Assembly (NCBI GenBank): GCA_965116595.1
Contig: OZ220708.1
Span: 2,418,001 to 2,482,000, forward strand
Direction: 5' to 3'
From: G963663315 sp963668255
GTDB taxonomy: Bacteria; Pseudomonadota; Gammaproteobacteria; Arenicellales; Poriferihabitantaceae
DNA length: 64,000 bases
In this document: piece after piece, positions 17,703-25,839 of the stretch
Layout of the letters: every line of letters starts with the position of its first letter
Position numbering within the stretch: the first letter of the stretch is position 1
The notes under the pieces: model-generated
Told to the model about the DNA's origin: nothing
Database searches by the model: none
What the model saw: the letters and a program-made list of their open reading frames with translations, nothing else
Made by a program: the position numbers and the translations under genes

Positions 17703-18737
17703 ATGTCGAAACAAACATTCAGGAGACCTCTGCCGGTTACCGCCAGGGGTTTCTTCGGCAATGAAGGATCGACTCTGGTCGTGAACAACCACGGGGACCA
17801 GAACGGTCATGCCCGGGGTCTGGTCAAAATCAGAATTGCCGGTTCCAATGAACATGGCCAGAGGGTGGACAACTTCCTGATCAGGTATTTGAAAGGGGTG
17901 CCTAAATCCCGGATCTATAAAGCCGTGCGCAGTGGAGAAGTCAGGGTCAATGGATCAAGGATAAAAGTGTCCCGCAAACTGGTCGAGGGTGACAAGGTCA
18001 GAATTCCTCCATTACGGATGAGCCAGGATAAAGACAGGGTTGTCATCCCTCCGAAACTGTTGGAGAGCCTCCCGGTTGTCTTTGAAGACGAGCATCTGAT
18101 GGTGGTCGACAAACCCTCCGGACTGGCTGTACATGGTGGATCCGGCTTGCCATTTGGACTGATCGAAGCGGTACGTCAACTCCGCCCCGATCTGTCTTTT
18201 ATCGAGCTTGCACACCGACTGGACAGGGAAACGTCGGGTTGTTTGATGCTGGCCAAATCCAGGAAGGCGCTGTTGGCGATACAATCGCAATTCAGCGCCA
18301 AACGATTGGCTGAAAAAACCTATCTGGCCCTGGTGGATGGGGACTGGGAAGCGACTGATCTGCGAATTGACTTTCCTCTGTCGAGAATGACCGATAGCAA
18401 TATAAAAAAAATCGAGGCTGGCGCAAATGGGCAGAGGGCGGTAAGTGTGGTTTCCACCGTTTCCCGATATGCAGAGGGAACTCTGGTACGGCTTGAACTG
18501 AAAACCGGGAGGATGCATCAGGCGCGGGTACACTGCGCCACAGCGGGGCATCCGGTGGCCGGTGACCGTACTTATGGCAATCGCGGGTTCAATCGGGCAA
18601 TGAAGAAACTGGGGCTGGGTCGTTTATTCCTCCACGCCTGGACCCTGGCCATTGTGCATCCGGATACGGGCAGTCCATTGAGTTTTGAAGCGCCTTTGCC
18701 GGAACAGTTGAACTCAGTGTTGGAAAAACTCCATTGA
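17703..18737 (+). CDS. rluC: 23S rRNA pseudouridine synthase RluC-type
   Basis: Converts uridines (955, 2504 and 2580 in E. coli numbering) of 23S rRNA to pseudouridine. The product is up to 344 residues with an N-terminal S4 RNA-binding domain (GQRVDNFLIRYLKGVPKSRIYKAVRSG) and the RluA-type catalytic domain with HRLDRETSGCLMLAKS (catalytic Asp) and RMHQARVHCATAGHPV. The ATG at 17703 gives an N-terminal extension of roughly 25 residues over E. coli RluC; a GTG at 17779 is an alternative. It is transcribed away from the amide operon and toward ftsK. Confidence 0.9.
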   Translation: MSKQTFRRPLPVTARGFFGNEGSTLVVNNHGDQNGHARGLVKIRIAGSNEHGQRVDNFLIRYLKGVPKSRIYKAVRSGEVRVNGSRIKVSRKLVEGDKVRIPPLRMSQDKDRVVIPPKLLESLPVVFEDEHLMVVDKPSGLAVHGGSGLPFGLIEAVRQLRPDLSFIELAHRLDRETSGCLMLAKSRKALLAIQSQFSAKRLAEKTYLALVDGDWEATDLRIDFPLSRMTDSNIKKIEAGANGQRAVSVVSTVSRYAEGTLVRLELKTGRMHQARVHCATAGHPVAGDRTYGNRGFNRAMKKLGLGRLFLHAWTLAIVHPDTGSPLSFEAPLPEQLNSVLEKLH

Positions 18738-18821
18738 AGCGGGAAAGAAATACATGGTTGCCGGTTTTCAGGCGCGCTGTATTATCTGTGACGGGAGGCC
18801 GCTTGATGCTAGAATCCGGTA

Positions 18822-21146
18822 TTGTCGAATCAGATCGATTGCCAGGTGACCAGCGCTAAAAAGAAAACCCGAAAAACCTTGAGTTCCAGTCTGAGCTTCT
18901 CAGGAAAAGTCCTGTCCCTGTTGCGGGAAACCGGGATGATAGCCCTGGTAGTGGTGATCGGGTATTTGTTCATATCCCTGATCACCTATTCTCCTGTTGA
19001 CCCCGGACCTACGCATTCAGGCAGCACAACGGAAATCGTCAACACCGGAGGGAAGGTGGGCGCCTGGATCGCCGACTTGTTGTTTACCATGTTCGGACGA
19101 ATGTCCTATCTGTTCCTGATCCTCCTGTGTGTCACGATATGGCGTGTATACAAGGATCGGACCGTGGACAGGGAACCGGATTTCAGACATTTTCTGACTG
19201 CTTTTGGATTTGTGGTGGCGATGACAGGCGCTTGCGTTCTTGAGCAGATATATTACCCTTTGCACGACCCTGCGATCAATTTCAATGCAGGTGGAATCAT
19301 CGGTCAATATGGGGCCCGGGGATTCCAGTTGAATTTTGGAATCGTTGGCGCCACGGTGATTTTGATCGGCCTGCTGATCGTAGGGATTACGCTGGTCGGC
19401 CAGGTTTCCTGGTTTAGCTTGATGGATCGCACCGGCTATCAGGCTTTTGTTATTGCAGGTTGGATCAAGTTGAAGACAGAAGGCCTGTTTGATCGCAGGA
19501 AGGGTAAAAAAGCCAGGAAGGCAAGACAGACTGCGGTGAAAAAATTCAGATTCTCCCTGGCAGAGAAAACACCGCCAAAGATAGAGCCCCGGATTCAGGC
19601 TACGGAGCAGAGCAAGCGCAAACAGCAGGAAAGTCAGACCAGCCTGCTCGAAGAGAAAAGCAGCGGGAGCGGATTACCCGAATTATCCCTGCTCGATCCT
19701 GTGATTGCAGATGGCCGGGGTTTTTCCAGGGAAGTTCTGGAGTCGATGTCCCAGCTACTGATAAAAAAGCTGAAAGACTTTAATGTCGATATTACGGTGG
19801 AAGCGGTTCGCCCAGGGCCGGTAATCACGCGTTTCGAGATCGAGCCTGCGGCCGGTATAAAGGCAAGCCAGATTGTGGGTTTGTCTCGCGATCTGGCGCG
19901 CTCCCTGTCGGTGGCCAGTGTCAGGGTGGTTGAGAATATTCCGGGTAAAACGACCGTTGGCATCGAAGTTCCGAATGAGCACAGGGAAGTCGTTCGGCTG
20001 GTTGAAGGCCTGTCTTCAGAGGATTATGAAAGCAGCGCCTCTCCACTGACATTGGTGCTTGGCAAGGATATCTCGGGTAATCCGGTGATTTCAGATCTGA
20101 CCAGAATGCCGCACGTGTTGATTGCGGGTACAACCGGATCGGGTAAATCAGTCTGTGTCAATGCCCTGATCCTGAGCCTGGTTTACAAATCCACTCCCGA
20201 TCAGGTGCGGATGATCATGGTGGATCCAAAGTTTCTTGAACTGTCTGTATATGACGGGATTCCCCATTTGCTGGCGCCTGTAGTGACTGACATGAACAAG
20301 GCAGCGAATGCATTGCGCTGGTGTATTACCGAGATGGATCGCCGTTTTCGATTGATGGCGGAAATTTCGGTGAGGAATATCGCAGGCTTCAACAAGAAAG
20401 TGGAAGCCGCGGCCAGCGCTGGCGACCCGTTGGTCAACCCTTGCCAGAATGCGCTCGATACCACCGAACCGGAATTACTCGGGACATTTCCCTATATTGT
20501 AGTCATCGTTGACGAACTGGCTGACCTTATGATGGTGGCGGGTAAAAAAATAGAAGAAATCATTATACGCATTGCACAGCGCGCCAGGGCCGCGGGGATA
20601 CATCTGATACTTGCAACCCAACGCCCTTCTGTGGATGTGGTGACGGGTTTGATCAAGGCCAATGTGCCTGCCAGAATGGCTTTCCAGGTTTCATCACGTG
20701 TCGATTCCAGAACTGTACTTGATCAGATGGGCGCCGAGCAGCTCCTTGGACAAGGCGATATGCTGTTTCTACCCCCCGGTTCGGGTTTTACCCAGCGAGT
20801 GCACGGCTCTTTCGTCTCGGATGGAGAGGTCGCAAACATTGTGGCTAATCTGAAATCCCTGGGGCAGCCCACCTACCTTCAGGAGATAACCGAAAGCGCT
20901 TCAGACAACAGTGGTCAGGGTATGGTTACAGATGGGGAAGGGGAAGAGGACCCGCTGTATGATGATGCCGTGAGTTTCGTCACCCAAAGTGGAAAAGCCT
21001 CCATTTCTTCAGTGCAGCGCGCATTGCGGGTGGGTTACAATCGCGCAGCCAGAATGATCGAAACCATGGAGCAAACCGGGGTGGTATCGCCTTCTGTTAA
21101 CGGCAAACGGGAAGTGCTCGCCCCTGGACCGCCGGAAATCGATTAA
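18822..21146 (+). CDS. ftsK: DNA translocase FtsK
   Basis: Septum-anchored DNA pump that clears and resolves chromosomes at division. The 774-residue form has four or five N-terminal membrane helices, a short basic linker (about residues 220-270) instead of the long E. coli linker, an alpha/beta motor with Walker A GTTGSGKS near residue 436 and Walker B VVIVDELADLMM, and the gamma winged-helix domain at the C-terminus (DDAVSFVTQSGKASISSVQRALRVGYNRAARM). The reading frame starts with TTG at 18822; GTG 18846 is possible. It is followed by lolA after 13 bases, a conserved arrangement. Confidence 0.95.
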   Translation: MSNQIDCQVTSAKKKTRKTLSSSLSFSGKVLSLLRETGMIALVVVIGYLFISLITYSPVDPGPTHSGSTTEIVNTGGKVGAWIADLLFTMFGRMSYLFLILLCVTIWRVYKDRTVDREPDFRHFLTAFGFVVAMTGACVLEQIYYPLHDPAINFNAGGIIGQYGARGFQLNFGIVGATVILIGLLIVGITLVGQVSWFSLMDRTGYQAFVIAGWIKLKTEGLFDRRKGKKARKARQTAVKKFRFSLAEKTPPKIEPRIQATEQSKRKQQESQTSLLEEKSSGSGLPELSLLDPVIADGRGFSREVLESMSQLLIKKLKDFNVDITVEAVRPGPVITRFEIEPAAGIKASQIVGLSRDLARSLSVASVRVVENIPGKTTVGIEVPNEHREVVRLVEGLSSEDYESSASPLTLVLGKDISGNPVISDLTRMPHVLIAGTTGSGKSVCVNALILSLVYKSTPDQVRMIMVDPKFLELSVYDGIPHLLAPVVTDMNKAANALRWCITEMDRRFRLMAEISVRNIAGFNKKVEAAASAGDPLVNPCQNALDTTEPELLGTFPYIVVIVDELADLMMVAGKKIEEIIIRIAQRARAAGIHLILATQRPSVDVVTGLIKANVPARMAFQVSSRVDSRTVLDQMGAEQLLGQGDMLFLPPGSGFTQRVHGSFVSDGEVANIVANLKSLGQPTYLQEITESASDNSGQGMVTDGEGEEDPLYDDAVSFVTQSGKASISSVQRALRVGYNRAARMIETMEQTGVVSPSVNGKREVLAPGPPEID

Positions 21147-21159
21147 AAACATCGGAGTC

Positions 21160-21795
21160 ATGAAAAAATTGAAACCGGATCTTCTGCTGGGCATCGCTTT
21201 GTCAATAGTGATGACGGCTAATGTCGCAGCCAGCCCCGGTACTGATGCATTGAGCCATTTTTTCAATGAGATCAAGACTTTCAAGGCCAGATTCGGACAG
21301 GTTGTCCTGGATGAGTCGTTAAACGAAATCGATGATGGTCAGGGCACGGTGTGGTTTCGGCGTCCGGGGCTGTTTAGATGGAACTATGAACGTCCGGAGG
21401 CTCAGGAAATTGTCGGTGATGGCGAAATCGTATGGGTGTATGACATTGAACTTGAGCAGATCACGGTTCAAAGCCAGGATCTGGCATTGGGGAAATCACC
21501 AGCCCAGTTGCTGGCAGGGTCAGGAAACCTTGAAGAAACACATGTAGTTGAAGATATTGGCAGCCAGGGACGATTTGACTGGGTCAACCTTATCCCGAAA
21601 GATCAGGAAAGCGGATTCAGTGAAGTTCGGGTCGGATTCGAGGACAATCGTTTGAGGCTCCTGGAATTACTCGATGGTCTTGGTCAGAGAACACGAATCA
21701 GTTTTGTCGACCTGAAGGAAAACGTCCCTATCCCGTTGAGCGTTTTCGATTTCGTTCCTCCTGACGGAGTGGACATAATCGACAACACGGAGTAA
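21160..21795 (+). CDS. lolA: outer-membrane lipoprotein carrier protein LolA
   Basis: Periplasmic chaperone that takes lipoproteins from LolCDE to LolB. 211 residues with a Sec signal peptide (MKKLKPDLLLGIALSIVMTA, cut near VAAS). Family features are FNEIKTFKARFGQVVLDE, the GTVWFRRPGLFRWNYERPEAQEIVGDG core and the DLALGKSPAQLLAG region. GGAG precedes the ATG. It sits in the usual place between ftsK and crcB/serS; in many relatives rarA follows lolA, here crcB does. Confidence 0.95.
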   Translation: MKKLKPDLLLGIALSIVMTANVAASPGTDALSHFFNEIKTFKARFGQVVLDESLNEIDDGQGTVWFRRPGLFRWNYERPEAQEIVGDGEIVWVYDIELEQITVQSQDLALGKSPAQLLAGSGNLEETHVVEDIGSQGRFDWVNLIPKDQESGFSEVRVGFEDNRLRLLELLDGLGQRTRISFVDLKENVPIPLSVFDFVPPDGVDIIDNTE

Positions 21796-21797
21796 TC

Positions 21798-22178
21798 GTG
21801 AACTATCTGTTAATTGCATTGGGAGGTGCATTTGGTTCCGTACTTCGTGTTTGGCTGTCGTCGACTGTCCAGTATCGTTTGCACTGGGGATTTCCGATTG
21901 GCACCATGTCCGTCAATATCCTGGGATCCCTGCTGGTCGGATTCTGCTATGCGATTATTTACCAGCGCTTTGCGGACAATGAGTTCCTTCGGGCATTTGT
22001 CATTTTCGGTATACTCGGCGGCTTTACCACATTCTCGGCCTTTTCGCTTGAGACTGTGAATCTTGTTCACTCGGGCTTTTGGATAAAGGCATTGTTGAAT
22101 ATAATCGTCAGTGTTTTGACATGTGTAGCGGCCGCTGCCGCAGGCGTGGCTGTCGGGCGGATTATTGCAGCATCCTGA
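21798..22178 (+). CDS. crcB: fluoride efflux channel FluC/CrcB
   Basis: Small membrane protein of 126 residues that dimerises into a fluoride channel. Four hydrophobic helices are visible with GGAFGSVLR, the NILGSLLVGF segment and the signature GGFTTFSAFSLET, whose Phe and Thr residues line the pore. The start is GTG at 21798, two bases after lolA, so it is translated from the same message. That spacing leaves no room for a fluoride riboswitch in front of it. Confidence 0.94.
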   Translation: MNYLLIALGGAFGSVLRVWLSSTVQYRLHWGFPIGTMSVNILGSLLVGFCYAIIYQRFADNEFLRAFVIFGILGGFTTFSAFSLETVNLVHSGFWIKALLNIIVSVLTCVAAAAAGVAVGRIIAAS

Positions 22179-22208
22179 ACCCTTATCCTCTTAAGATTTG
22201 AATTTATC

Positions 22209-23495
22209 GTGTTAGACCCACAGTTACTGAGACGTAATATTGACCAACTGGCCGAAAAGTTGCGAGCCAGGGGGTATACCCTGGATATTGACTATTACCA
22301 GGGCCTTGAGAAACAGCGAAAATCACTGCAGAGTGAGATCGAAAGCATGCAGGAGCAAAGAAACAGGATATCGAAACAAATCGGGTATGCAAAATCCCAG
22401 GGCAGGGAGATTCAACCGATTCTGGATTCTGTTGATGCCTTGGGCGGACAACTGAAGACCAGGAAAGCCGAACTCGGTAACGTCCAGAAAAAACTGACGG
22501 TGCTGCTCAGTGAAATTCCCAATGTGGCGGATGACAGTGTACCCGTTGGCAGCGATGAAAATGAAAATGTTGAAATCCGGCGGTGGGGGACACCGAAGGA
22601 ATTTGACTTTCCGGTCAAGGATCATGTCGACCTTGGCGAAAGCCTCAAACTAATGGACTATGAAACAGCGTCGAAATTGTCAGGGTCGAGATTTGTGGTG
22701 ATGACCGGCGGTCTCGCCAGACTTCACCGTGCGCTGGCGCAATTCATGCTGGATTTTCATGTCCGCGAACACGGATACACTGAAGTGAATGTTCCGTTGC
22801 TGGTCAATCAAAAGACCCTGTTTGGAACGGGTCAGTTGCCCAAGTTTGAAGATGATCAGTTTCGTACTTCCGATGACCCGCCGTATTATCTGATACCGAC
22901 TGCTGAAGTGCCATTGACCAATCTTGTGGCTGGCCGGATTCTTGATGCTGACTCGCTGCCGCTCAGATTCATCGCTCATACTTCCTGTTTTCGAAAAGAG
23001 GCCGGTTCTTATGGAAAGGATACCCGGGGCATGATTCGACAACATCAGTTTGAAAAAGTCGAAATGGTGCATGTTGTCAGGCCAGACCAATCGTGGCTGT
23101 CGCTGGACCAGATGACCGGTCATGCCGAAGCAATCCTGCAGGCGCTGGAAGTGCCTTACCGGGTGATTGCCTTATGTACCGGAGATATGGGGTTTTCAGC
23201 CGCCAAGACCTTTGACCTGGAAGTATGGATTCCGAGTCAGAACCAATACCGCGAAATATCATCATGCAGTAATGTTGAAGGCTTTCAGGCTCGCAGGATG
23301 AAAGCGCGCTGGCGTAATCCGGCTACCGGAAAACCCGAACCGGTGCATACCCTGAATGGGTCCGGTGTGGCAGTGGGGCGCGCCCTGGTAGCTGTGATGG
23401 AGAATTACCAGAATGCCGATGGCAGTATTTCCATCCCTGCCGTACTGGCGCCCTGGATGGGTGGCCTTGACAGGTTGACAGGAACAGCCGGATGA
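22209..23495 (+). CDS. serS: seryl-tRNA synthetase
   Basis: Charges tRNA-Ser in the cytoplasm. 428 residues, standard length. An N-terminal coiled-coil arm (about residues 25-100) is followed by the class II core: motif 2 FRKEAGSYGKDTRGMIRQHQF and motif 3 with LNGSGVAVGRALVAVMENYQ, plus the serine-site EISSCSN. The start is GTG at 22209. It lies 30 bases after crcB and 20 bases before dapB, probably one transcription unit. Confidence 0.97.
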   Translation: MLDPQLLRRNIDQLAEKLRARGYTLDIDYYQGLEKQRKSLQSEIESMQEQRNRISKQIGYAKSQGREIQPILDSVDALGGQLKTRKAELGNVQKKLTVLLSEIPNVADDSVPVGSDENENVEIRRWGTPKEFDFPVKDHVDLGESLKLMDYETASKLSGSRFVVMTGGLARLHRALAQFMLDFHVREHGYTEVNVPLLVNQKTLFGTGQLPKFEDDQFRTSDDPPYYLIPTAEVPLTNLVAGRILDADSLPLRFIAHTSCFRKEAGSYGKDTRGMIRQHQFEKVEMVHVVRPDQSWLSLDQMTGHAEAILQALEVPYRVIALCTGDMGFSAAKTFDLEVWIPSQNQYREISSCSNVEGFQARRMKARWRNPATGKPEPVHTLNGSGVAVGRALVAVMENYQNADGSISIPAVLAPWMGGLDRLTGTAG

Positions 23496-23515
23496 ATGAC
23501 TAAGGAACAGGTGAA

Positions 23516-24325
23516 ATGTTGAAAATTGTAATTGCCGGGGCTGCGGGTCGAATGGGTGCGGCGATTGCCCGTGAACTGTACCCAATGGATGAACTGACTG
23601 TTGTCGGCGCACTCGACAGGGTGGGCAATGAAGTGATTGGCAGGCACATCGGGGAAGTAGCCGGGTTGCCTGAACCGGGCGTCAGAATCACCGACAGGAT
23701 TGAAAATCCTGAATTTGATGTGATGATCGATTTCTCGAGTCCCGCTGCGGTGGCGGATCACCTCGAAATCTGTAAGGCGCACGATGCCGCCATCGTGATC
23801 GGTACGACCGGGCTTGATCAGGCACAAAGTCAATTGGTCGTCAACGTGGCTGATTCGATTCCGGTACTATTAGCTGCCAATACCAGTGTGGGTATCAACC
23901 TTTGTGTAGCGCTGGTGGAAATTGCAAGTAAGGTGATCGGTGATTCGGTTGATATTGAAGTCATTGAAGCTCATCATCGCCACAAGGCAGACGCGCCGTC
24001 GGGTACGGCTCTGTTACTCGGCAAGGCGGCGGCGGGTGCGCTGGACAGGGATTTCCCGGATTGCGGCACATTTGCCCGGGAAGGACAAACAGGTGAGCGC
24101 GAAACCGGAACCATCGGTTTTTCCACTATTCGCGGCGGCGATATCGCAGGCGAACATACTGTTATGTTTATTGGTGAAAGCGAGCGGCTCGAAATCACTC
24201 ATCGGGCAACGGACAGGAAAATATTCGCACGTGGAGCAGTGCGTGCAGCAAGTTGGCTGGCACAACAGAAAACAGGTTTCTACAGCATGCAGGATGTGCT
24301 TGATCTTGATGTTAAGAGCAAATAG
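23516..24325 (+). CDS. dapB: 4-hydroxy-tetrahydrodipicolinate reductase, 3' end altered by IS insertion
   Basis: Lysine/diaminopimelate pathway enzyme (269 residues as it now reads). NAD(P)-binding GAAGRMGAAIA at the N-terminus, the IGTTGLDQAQ region and the signature EAHHRHKADAPSGTAL with catalytic His and Lys are all present. The last native codons encode ...DVLDLD followed by a stop, a sequence preserved to the right of the insertion sequence at 25688-25707. The insertion replaced that stop and adds VKSK before a new TAG at 24323-24325. The change is at the extreme C-terminus, so the enzyme is probably functional. Confidence 0.95.
   Translation: MLKIVIAGAAGRMGAAIARELYPMDELTVVGALDRVGNEVIGRHIGEVAGLPEPGVRITDRIENPEFDVMIDFSSPAAVADHLEICKAHDAAIVIGTTGLDQAQSQLVVNVADSIPVLLAANTSVGINLCVALVEIASKVIGDSVDIEVIEAHHRHKADAPSGTALLLGKAAAGALDRDFPDCGTFAREGQTGERETGTIGFSTIRGGDIAGEHTVMFIGESERLEITHRATDRKIFARGAVRAASWLAQQKTGFYSMQDVLDLDVKSK
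24294..24309. repeat. left copy of the 16-17-base target-site duplication
   Basis: ATGTGCTTGATCTTGA in the last codons of dapB; the identical sequence stands at 25688-25703. A following T is shared, so the duplication is 16 or 17 bases depending on where the element is taken to begin. Long duplications are typical of IS1202-like elements. Confidence 0.88.
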
Positions 24326-24371
24326 AAATGTCCGGTTTTATAGCAAATGAATTGTCCGCTATTATGATACC

Positions 24372-24409
24372 TTGATTCATCCTCCGGGTTAACCCGGAGG
24401 ATGAATCAA
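24372..24409. terminator. perfect 38-base palindrome inside the IS left end
   Basis: Two 19-base arms (24372-24390 and 24391-24409) form a loopless perfect palindrome 46 bases beyond the transposase stop and just inside the element's left end. It probably ends or shields transcription entering from dapB or leaving the transposase gene; as a cruciform it could also matter in transposition. Confidence 0.6.
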
Positions 24410-24454
24410 ACCGAACGTGCGCGGCGGACCGGACGCGGTCGTTCGGATGCGAGT

Positions 24455-25609
24455 TCATAGTAATTGCCCCCTGGCATCGTATCGGGCCAGTTCTCTGGGG
24501 CCGTGATGAACCGCCAGACCCTGATCCGGGTAATCCAGTACCTGGACGCGGGCTTTTACGTAATGGCAACGATGCCGATCTGCCGGAATCTGTAGCACTT
24601 TGCGCCGATAGCGCACACAGTTGTCTGCACCAACCATTCGCTCATGGCGCTCACACAGAATGTCATCCAGTACCGATGGATCGCGACAGGCAACAAAGGC
24701 GCTGCCGGGTTCACGAGCCGGTTTCTTGAACTCGGCATGGTAGGCGGGCAGGTACTCGTTTTGGAGATAGCGGTTGGCCGTGTCCATATCGGTGATGCCA
24801 GCGCTGGCCAGTTCCTTGACCAGACGGTCCTGGTGGGTTCGAAAGACCCGCTCACAGCGCCCCCGCGCCTGCGGTGAGTAGGCTGGAATCATCTCGATGC
24901 CCAATTGTTTCATGGCGCGTCCGAACTGTGTGGGATTGTTCTTGTCCACTTTGCCGCCCGCTTGGGGCGTATGCCAGTAATGACTGCCCCGATCCGTGTA
25001 CAGCGAACAGAACAGTCCTTTCGATTCAATCACTTCGCGCACCCCCCGGAAACTGCTGCGAGTGCCTTCCTGTTCACAGAAAAACATCGAGTAATGCTCA
25101 TTGGTCGCATCGTCCATCGTCACAATCAAATCCCAGCGCTGACCCTCCACCCACTCGTGGGTACTGCCGTCCTGATGCAACATCATCCCCGGCCACGGCG
25201 CCGCCTCCCGTCTCTTGCGGTGCGCCCCGCGCTTCGCGTACCGCTTCACCACACCCGCTCCCTGCAACTGGTTCTTCACCCACGTATAACTCCTCTGACC
25301 TCCATCCCGACGATACCAAAAATGAAAGTGCTTCACGTTCCAACCCCGGTGATGATCTCGATAACGCTCCACCACATCCATCACTTCGTCTACCGGCGCC
25401 CGACGATGCGACACTTCACTCAAACGACGATCACACAATCCGTCCAGTCCTTCTTCCTCGTAACGATCTACATAACGACGGAATGTGCGACTGCACACCC
25501 CCAACAAATTCGCCGCTTCTTCCTGCGTCAATCGGCTCTTGTTCCATCCTTCATACGCTTCTTCAAATCTCATTAGCCTGGTCTCCTGTAACCACTCCAC
25601 CCGGTTCAT
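24455..25609 (-). CDS. DDE transposase, ISNCY/IS1202-like
   Basis: Transposase of the element, 384 residues. The N-terminal helix-turn-helix (LTQEEAANLLGVCSRTFRRYVDRYEEEGL) resembles Mu/IS481-type DNA-binding domains. The catalytic rve-type core has the first Asp in LHQDGSTHEW or the adjacent DLIVTMDDAT, the second in LYTDRGSHYW and the Glu in ARGRCERVFRTHQDRL. A C-terminal beta-rich domain follows. The full length and clean frame argue that it is active. The ATG at 25609 lies 78 bases from the right end. Confidence 0.88.
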   Translation of the reverse strand: MNRVEWLQETRLMRFEEAYEGWNKSRLTQEEAANLLGVCSRTFRRYVDRYEEEGLDGLCDRRLSEVSHRRAPVDEVMDVVERYRDHHRGWNVKHFHFWYRRDGGQRSYTWVKNQLQGAGVVKRYAKRGAHRKRREAAPWPGMMLHQDGSTHEWVEGQRWDLIVTMDDATNEHYSMFFCEQEGTRSSFRGVREVIESKGLFCSLYTDRGSHYWHTPQAGGKVDKNNPTQFGRAMKQLGIEMIPAYSPQARGRCERVFRTHQDRLVKELASAGITDMDTANRYLQNEYLPAYHAEFKKPAREPGSAFVACRDPSVLDDILCERHERMVGADNCVRYRRKVLQIPADRHRCHYVKARVQVLDYPDQGLAVHHGPRELARYDARGQLL

Positions 25610-25687
25610 CCAGCACCCCCTTTCAGTACTGTGTAAAACCGGACAGTTTATGTGCTACTCAACCGGACAATTCATTTGCTCTCTACA

Positions 25688-25703
25688 ATGTGCTTGATCT
25701 TGA
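25688..25703. repeat. right copy of the target-site duplication, with original dapB stop
   Basis: Identical to 24294-24309. It continues as TTGATTGA, which restores the ancestral dapB reading ...VLDLD-stop, so this stretch is the displaced 3' end of dapB. Confidence 0.88.
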
Positions 25704-25757
25704 TTGATTGAAACTTGATCAGGATGTAAAATACACCACTCATTGACCCGATGCGCC

Positions 25758-25790
25758 AGGGGGAAGCCGGTAGAGTTTCTCCCTTTTTTT
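25758..25790 (+). terminator. hairpin plus T-tract upstream of carA (terminator or attenuator)
   Basis: AGGGGGAA (25758-25765) can pair, with one mismatch, with TTCTCCCT (25777-25784) and is followed at once by a run of seven T. It lies between the displaced dapB end and carA, 50 bases before the carA start. It may terminate the old dapB transcript or attenuate carAB; with the IS between dapB and carA it now acts only on messages started in or after the element. Confidence 0.5.
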
Positions 25791-25839
25791 AGGCGTACAT
25801 CGCGGGTCCGGGATGCCGATCGCTTAACTGGAGATATTA

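Larger units (their letters stand above)
24310..25687. mobile_element. complete insertion sequence, IS1202/ISNCY-like, about 1378 bp
   Basis: The element has imperfect terminal inverted repeats: left end TGTTAAGAGCAAATAGAAAT followed by GTCCGGTT, right end (reverse complement) TGTAGAGAGCAAATGAATT followed by GTCCGGTT. A second copy of the CAAATGAATTGTCCG motif lies just inside the left end, and another GTCCGGTTTTA just inside the right end, so each end seems to have two transposase-binding sites. The ends are TG...CA. It carries one transposase gene on the minus strand, and is flanked by exact 16-base direct repeats. Intact gene, intact ends and an exact duplication suggest a recent insertion. 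Confidence 0.9.

Noticed and set aside
21790..21800. Fluoride riboswitch before crcB
   Set aside because: Only two bases separate lolA and crcB, leaving no leader.
24874..25707. Long plus-strand open frame of 277 codons across the insertion sequence
   Set aside because: It is antisense to the intact transposase, is rich in Pro and Ser as expected for a mirror frame, and has no recognisable domain.
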